A stretch of DNA of 64,000 bases, taken from NCBI GenBank assembly GCA_017621415.1, contig JAGATD010000047.1:37327-101326 (forward strand), written 5' to 3'. The stretch comes from Clostridia bacterium. Lineage in GTDB: Bacteria; Bacillota; Clostridia; Oscillospirales; CAG-272. Positions 60,580 through 64,000 of this stretch are shown in pieces. Both the position numbers and the translations under genes were made by a program. Numbering within the stretch: the first letter of the stretch is position 1; the number at the start of each line of letters is the position of its first letter. Under the pieces are notes generated by a model. That model saw nothing but the letters and a program-made list of their open reading frames with translations. It had not been told where the DNA came from and ran no database searches.

Positions 60580-60834
60580 ATGAAACCAATGTTATCAGAG
60601 CTGTGGGACAATTATGTTTTATCGGGAAAACGGAGCATTGATGAGTATGAATCGGAAATGCTTGAAAGAATGGATAAATATTTTAATCTATTAAATGAGC
60701 ATCTCGATGAATACAACTTAAAGTTACTTAATGAATTTATAGAATGTTACGATCAAGTTCTGTGTTGCGAGAATAGATGTGCATTTATAGATGGATTTAT
60801 TCAGGGGTCTAAAATTATGATGGAGATAAAGTAG
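60580..60834 (+). CDS. Small acidic helical protein controlled by Xre (DUF6809-like)
   Basis: This 84-residue protein is rich in Glu and helical (KPMLSELWDNYVLSGKRSIDEYES; NEHLDEYNLKLLNEFIECYDQV; AFIDGFIQGSKIMMEI). The pattern resembles small proteins of the DUF6809 kind often beside Xre regulators in Clostridia. Ribosome site GAGGGG is moderate. No toxin fold is recognised; the pair could be a regulator-antirepressor or toxin-antitoxin-like unit. Confidence 0.7.
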   Translation: MKPMLSELWDNYVLSGKRSIDEYESEMLERMDKYFNLLNEHLDEYNLKLLNEFIECYDQVLCCENRCAFIDGFIQGSKIMMEIK

Positions 60835-60887
60835 AATTGTTTATCGCAAAAAATCATGCAAATTACATATACTATTCTAAAAAAGCA

Positions 60888-60917
60888 TTGACAAGCATTG
60901 ATTTGTCATTATATAAT
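60888..60917 (+). promoter_or_regulatory. Promoter for the DUF2179 gene
   Basis: TTGACA, 18 bases, TATAAT, about 33 bases before the start at 60950. Confidence 0.8.
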
Positions 60918-60949
60918 TGTATATATTAATTTAACGCGAGGAAAACAAA

Positions 60950-61492
60950 ATGTCAGAATTTTTATCAACACTTCATCCGGCGCTGGTATGTCTTATAGTA
61001 TGTGCCGCAAAGATAATTGAAATATCTATCCAGTCGCTTAAAACCTGTATGATGGTTAAGGGTCAGCGAATGAAAGCCGCAGGGCTTGGATTTGTCGAGT
61101 GCGTTATTTGGGGACTTGTAATATCTACAATTATAGGCACTCTTGGAGACAATCTTCTTTTGCTTCTATTCTACTGCGTCGGCTATGCTGCGGGACTTTT
61201 TATCGGTGCAACTATTGAGAATAAAATCGCTCTGGGAACATCAAACCTCGAGCTTATCGCAAGCGACGAGAGCACAAAAATAATTACCGAGTATTTAAAA
61301 GAAAACAACAGGGGCTACACTGTTTTTGAGGGACACGGCTCAAAAGACAAAATGAATATGATATTTATCGTTCTGCCGAGAAAAGAAACCTCCGCGGTAC
61401 TCCGTGAGATACGCAAAGCCACCGACGGCAAGGTCTTTGTTGTAGCCTCCGAGGTCAGCAAGTATGCCGGTGGATACGGAATGGTGAAGTGA
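60950..61492 (+). CDS. DUF2179/DUF5698 membrane protein (UPF0316 type)
   Basis: This 180-residue protein has three N-terminal membrane helices (HPALVCLIVCAAKIIEISIQ; AAGLGFVECVIWGLVISTII; LLLLLFYCVGYAAGLFIG) and a C-terminal soluble DUF2179 domain (ENNRGYTVFEGHGSKDKMNMIFIVLPRKE). This layout is the UPF0316 family, of unknown function. Confidence 0.88.
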   Translation: MSEFLSTLHPALVCLIVCAAKIIEISIQSLKTCMMVKGQRMKAAGLGFVECVIWGLVISTIIGTLGDNLLLLLFYCVGYAAGLFIGATIENKIALGTSNLELIASDESTKIITEYLKENNRGYTVFEGHGSKDKMNMIFIVLPRKETSAVLREIRKATDGKVFVVASEVSKYAGGYGMVK

Positions 61493-61589
61493 TTTTTTAA
61501 GCACTAAAGAAAAAGAACAATAATTGTTGTAATAATCAAAGCCTCTTCAAAATATATTCTAATACAAAAAGAATTTTTTGGAGGTGGAT

Positions 61590-62078
61590 ATGTTTATATA
61601 TTCAATCAGAGCATCAACAGTAAAGCTTTTCGGATTTGTAGCCCTGACACTTTTGCTTATTGGAGTTACTCTCGGCTTTGGCGGTGGTGAGACTGTAATG
61701 GCAGCGGCAGACGAGTCGGGGATAAATTTCAGCGGTATAAAAACCAATGAGGATAGGATAGAATTTATAAACGGATTTGGTATTAAGGTAGAAAGCGAGC
61801 CCCTTGAAGAAGAGGCATTCACAATGCCCGAGAATTTTGACAGAGTAATCTTAGGCTACAACGAAATTCAGAAAAAGCAGGGGCTTGACCTCTCAAAGTA
61901 CGCAAACAAAAGGGTAACAAGATATACCTACAAGGTAACAAACTATAATTCCGATGGCGAGGTTTATGCAAATCTCTTTGTCTATCGCTCAAAGATTGTT
62001 GCCTGCGACATTTGCTCGGCATCTCCCACAGGATTTGTTGCTCCGCTTACACAGGTGGATAAATCAAATCTCAAATAA
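61590..62078 (+). CDS. DUF4830-like membrane-anchored protein
   Basis: This 162-residue protein has one N-terminal membrane segment (LFGFVALTLLLIGVTLGFG) and an extracellular domain with NEDRIEFINGFGIKVESEPLEEE, FTMPENFDRVILGYNEIQKKQGLDLSKY and RYTYKVTNY, the pattern of Clostridia DUF4830 proteins. Start at ATG 61590 behind GGAGGT; an in-frame TTG at 61578 overlaps that ribosome site. Function unknown. Confidence 0.8.
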   Translation: MFIYSIRASTVKLFGFVALTLLLIGVTLGFGGGETVMAAADESGINFSGIKTNEDRIEFINGFGIKVESEPLEEEAFTMPENFDRVILGYNEIQKKQGLDLSKYANKRVTRYTYKVTNYNSDGEVYANLFVYRSKIVACDICSASPTGFVAPLTQVDKSNLK

Positions 62079-62082
62079 TAAA

Positions 62083-62116
62083 AAAACGCCTCTCGGAAAT
62101 ACCGACGAGGCGTTTT
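62083..62116. terminator. Bidirectional terminator
   Basis: AAAACGCCTC pairs perfectly with GAGGCGTTTT between convergent genes. Confidence 0.88.
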
Positions 62117-62120
62117 AACT

Positions 62121-62669
62121 TTAAAGAAATATTTTAAGAAATTCCAGCACACCGTATGAAGCGAGAGTCATAACAACACCGGATAATATAACACCGACAA
62201 GCACTGCCAGAAATGAATATTTTTTCTCAACATTAAAAAGCGAGGCTATCAGTGATCCGCACCAAGCGCCTGTACCGGGCAAGGGCACACCGACGAAGAG
62301 CATAAGGGCGATAAATATTCCTTTTGTCATCTTCATTTTGGGCATTTTTTCGCCATCGGTCAAGGCAGTATCCTCATCCCCGATAACTTTATCCTTGTGC
62401 TTGTCCGCCTTTTTCTTCATCCACTTAACAAAGGGTTTAAAGAACTTGAATTTTGCGAGAAAATCAAGTATTTTGGGCATAAGAAGCAGTATAAACGGTA
62501 CGGGAAGCATATTTCCTAAAATAGCGAGAGGAAAATTCAGGTAAAACGGAAGCCCCAAAGCCGCTCCAACAGGTATAGCGCCTCTAAGCTCAATAAAGGG
62601 TATCATTGATATAAGCAAAACCCATATTTCGGGTATAGACTGCAAAAAATTAATTATATTATCAAGCAT
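62121..62669 (-). CDS. COG2426 small multidrug export family membrane protein
   Basis: This 182-residue protein has four or five membrane segments and the family motifs PFIELRGAIPVGAALGLP, GNMLPVPFILLLMP and FVGVPLPGTGAWCGSLIASL. The family (Pfam Sm_multidrug_ex) is of uncertain transport function. Confidence 0.88.
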   Translation of the reverse strand: MLDNIINFLQSIPEIWVLLISMIPFIELRGAIPVGAALGLPFYLNFPLAILGNMLPVPFILLLMPKILDFLAKFKFFKPFVKWMKKKADKHKDKVIGDEDTALTDGEKMPKMKMTKGIFIALMLFVGVPLPGTGAWCGSLIASLFNVEKKYSFLAVLVGVILSGVVMTLASYGVLEFLKIFL

Positions 62670-62691
62670 TTACTTTCTCGTTTCTGTTTTT

Positions 62692-63378
62692 TTAAAGAAA
62701 AACTTCTCTGTTTGTGCCGTAGAATATATCGCTGTGTCCCGATATAAGACTGCAGAATTTTTCAAAAATATGCCAATCCTTATGCCAGTCAAATTCGTAA
62801 GCATGTCCCCATATTGAAAGAATCTTTGGCTCGTCGGGCTTAAGATTGATAAATTCCTCCGCAAGCTCGAAAAGGCCCTCACCAAAGTTGCGTGTGGAAA
62901 AATCAAGGCGGTAGAGGTCACTTGGCAGGTCAAATCCGTGAGTTACATTCACTGTTCTTGCATACTTTATTCCTGTTTTGCTTCTGATTATGTCAACAAC
63001 TCTTCCGTCAACATATCCGCAAGGGTAGGCAAGTCCAACAATGTCATATTCCACCAGGTCAGAAAGCCGCTTTCTGTCCTCTTCAATCTGATAGACTATA
63101 TCTTCCTCCGAAAGCTTTGTTAAATCCGGGTGATTTAGTGTATGTGAGGCAACCTCGTGTCCCTCGTATATGGCGCGCACATCGTGAGCAAAAACCTTGT
63201 CGCGATACACAAGATTTCCCTCAATATAGTTTGAAAACCTACCGCCAAAGCCTCCGGAGTTAAGATTAAACGTGCCCTTTAGCCCATATCGGTTAAACAT
63301 TTCAATAACTCTCAGGTCCTGAGTAACACCGTCGTCATAGCTAAAGGTGATAGCCTTCATTTTTCCGCCAAATTTCAT
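62692..63378 (-). CDS. Polysaccharide deacetylase family protein
   Basis: This 228-residue protein has the NodB-type core: ITFSYDDGVTQDLRVIEMFNRYGLKGTFNLN with the catalytic and metal Asp pair, HEVASHTLNHPDL with the two metal His, and AYPCGYVDGRVVDIIR. No signal peptide is visible, so an intracellular carbohydrate deacetylase is more likely than a cell-wall enzyme. An internal ATG at 63360 is an alternative start. Confidence 0.9.
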   Translation of the reverse strand: MKFGGKMKAITFSYDDGVTQDLRVIEMFNRYGLKGTFNLNSGGFGGRFSNYIEGNLVYRDKVFAHDVRAIYEGHEVASHTLNHPDLTKLSEEDIVYQIEEDRKRLSDLVEYDIVGLAYPCGYVDGRVVDIIRSKTGIKYARTVNVTHGFDLPSDLYRLDFSTRNFGEGLFELAEEFINLKPDEPKILSIWGHAYEFDWHKDWHIFEKFCSLISGHSDIFYGTNREVFL

Positions 63379-63395
63379 TCTCTGCCTCTTTGATA

Positions 63396-63422
63396 AAACC
63401 CGCGCTGTGTATGCGCGGGTTT
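63396..63422. terminator. Hairpin terminator before the deacetylase gene
   Basis: AAACCCGCGC pairs with GCGCGGGTTT; T runs on both strands. On the minus strand it follows the GH88 gene and hairpin array. Confidence 0.82.
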
Positions 63423-63429
63423 TTGTAGT

Positions 63430-63525
63430 CGATATACCGACTTTGTCGGTTTGATATATGGCTTACGCCACCGGATATGTTTGCTTCGCAAACTTAATAT
63501 ATTTTGATTGACGGGCAATCAAAAT
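63430..63525. repeat. Array of four hairpin units, TGATAT family
   Basis: Units on the plus strand start CGATATA, TGATATA, GGATATG and TAATATA, each followed by a palindrome (CCGACTTTGTCGG, TGGCTTACGCCA, TTTGCTTCGCAAA, TTTTGATT...AATCAAAA). Unit lengths are 21-22 bases except the last. Same family as 41250-41337. Confidence 0.8.
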
Positions 63526-63531
63526 AAGCTA

Positions 63532-64000
63532 CTACCAGTACTTCTTAAAATCGGGAAGCAGATATCTTGCAAGAGCCTCGAGATAGAAGAAGTCACCGTA
63601 TGCCGCGCACTCGTCAATACCCGCGCCCTGGGGCTTAGCATGAGTTACATGGCAGATAAGTCCGTCATATTCTACGCCAATGTCGCCTGTGCACTTATCA
63701 ATAACCGCCTCAAGAAGCTGGGCCGCAGCGCTCTCGAAGATTATCTTGTCGGGGTCGGAATCCTCCATCATAGATGCCATTTCGAGGAAGCCGCAGGCGG
63801 ATGTAGTAGCGGCAGATGAGTCTCTGGGCTCGTCACCCTCTACAAAGTCGTAGTCCCAATAGGGAATACAGTCGTCGGGCAGATGATTGAGCATAAAGTA
63901 TGCAACATTTTTATGTACTTCCTTTATGAAAGGAGCCTTTTCGTAAGAGTAAGCGATAGGGAAGCCGTAAATGCCCCATGCGTGACCTCTTGACCAACAT
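63532..64000 (-). CDS. GH88 unsaturated glucuronyl hydrolase, C-terminal part
   Basis: The gene continues past the right edge; the C-terminal 155 residues are visible. SRGHAWGIYGFPIAYSY is the GH88 family signature, followed by FMLNHLPDDCIPYWDYDF, DSSAATTSACGFLEMA, and the C-terminal GDFFYLEALARYLL. GH88 enzymes hydrate the unsaturated uronic acid at the end of lyase-made oligosaccharides in the cytoplasm. It indicates use of uronic-acid-containing glycans such as glycosaminoglycans or plant polysaccharides. Confidence 0.9.
   Translation of the reverse strand, partial: CWSRGHAWGIYGFPIAYSYEKAPFIKEVHKNVAYFMLNHLPDDCIPYWDYDFVEGDEPRDSSAATTSACGFLEMASMMEDSDPDKIIFESAAAQLLEAVIDKCTGDIGVEYDGLICHVTHAKPQGAGIDECAAYGDFFYLEALARYLLPDFKKYW

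Overview
The window looks like a chromosomal stretch of an uncultured anaerobic Clostridia-type Firmicute, probably an Oscillospirales-like gut or rumen bacterium. Support comes from the rpmH-rnpA-yidD-yidC-jag-mnmE cluster, a SipW-type signal peptidase with TasA/camelysin-like exported partners, BspA-type leucine-rich repeats, strong GGAGG ribosome sites, sigma-A promoters with 17-bp spacers, and Clostridia-style dispersed hairpin repeats. I recognise no tRNA, rRNA, CRISPR array, integrase or transposase gene.

Region 1 (1-23.3 kb) is a glycan-related accessory region. It holds a GH2 glycosidase (cut by the left edge), an AraC regulator carrying an N-terminal concanavalin-like module, and two paralogous copies of a four-gene cassette at 2578-11840 and 14244-21488. 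Each cassette is: a 42-residue peptide; a secreted protein with one C-terminal concanavalin-like module; a terminator; a signal-less alpha/alpha-toroid-like protein; and a large lipoprotein carrying the same toroid-like domain plus three to five concanavalin-like modules. A PocR-AraC regulator and an FAD-dependent oxidoreductase lie between the copies, and a GH20-like enzyme follows. I know of no named system with this layout. The concanavalin-like module is shared by the exported proteins and the AraC regulator.

Region 2 (23.3-37.5 kb) holds a DinG/Rad3-type helicase and then a compact minus-strand phage-particle operon: small and large terminase, portal, a 44-residue protein, scaffold-like protein, decoration-like protein, capsid, adaptor, a nozzle-like protein with inserted leucine-rich repeats, two small proteins and three membrane proteins. 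It has one promoter and one terminator, intact frames, and no integrase, replication, long-tail, endolysin or repressor gene. It resembles a domesticated short-tailed particle locus more than an ordinary prophage.

Region 3 (37.5-42.1 kb) is a deoC-deoD-deoB-cdd-pdp nucleoside catabolism operon with hairpin-repeat arrays in its leader and between deoC and deoD. Region 4 (42.1-47.5 kb) holds dispersed repeats, a candidate structured leader RNA with its own promoter and terminator, a BspA-like lipoprotein, and topoisomerase III.

Region 5 (47.5-57.4 kb) is mostly housekeeping: a tiny Cys-rich membrane protein, an RNHCP zinc-ribbon protein, mnmE/jag/yidC/yidD/rnpA/rpmH (without dnaA beside it), hpt, mtaB, glyQS, luxS and mtnN. 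Region 6 (57.4-60.2 kb) is a SipW matrix-type operon in which one exported protein is out of frame by one base in an A tract beside its start codon. Region 7 (60.2-64 kb) holds an Xre regulator facing a small gene with a three-repeat operator, a DUF2179 membrane protein, a DUF4830-like protein, a COG2426 membrane protein, a polysaccharide deacetylase and the end of a GH88 hydrolase.
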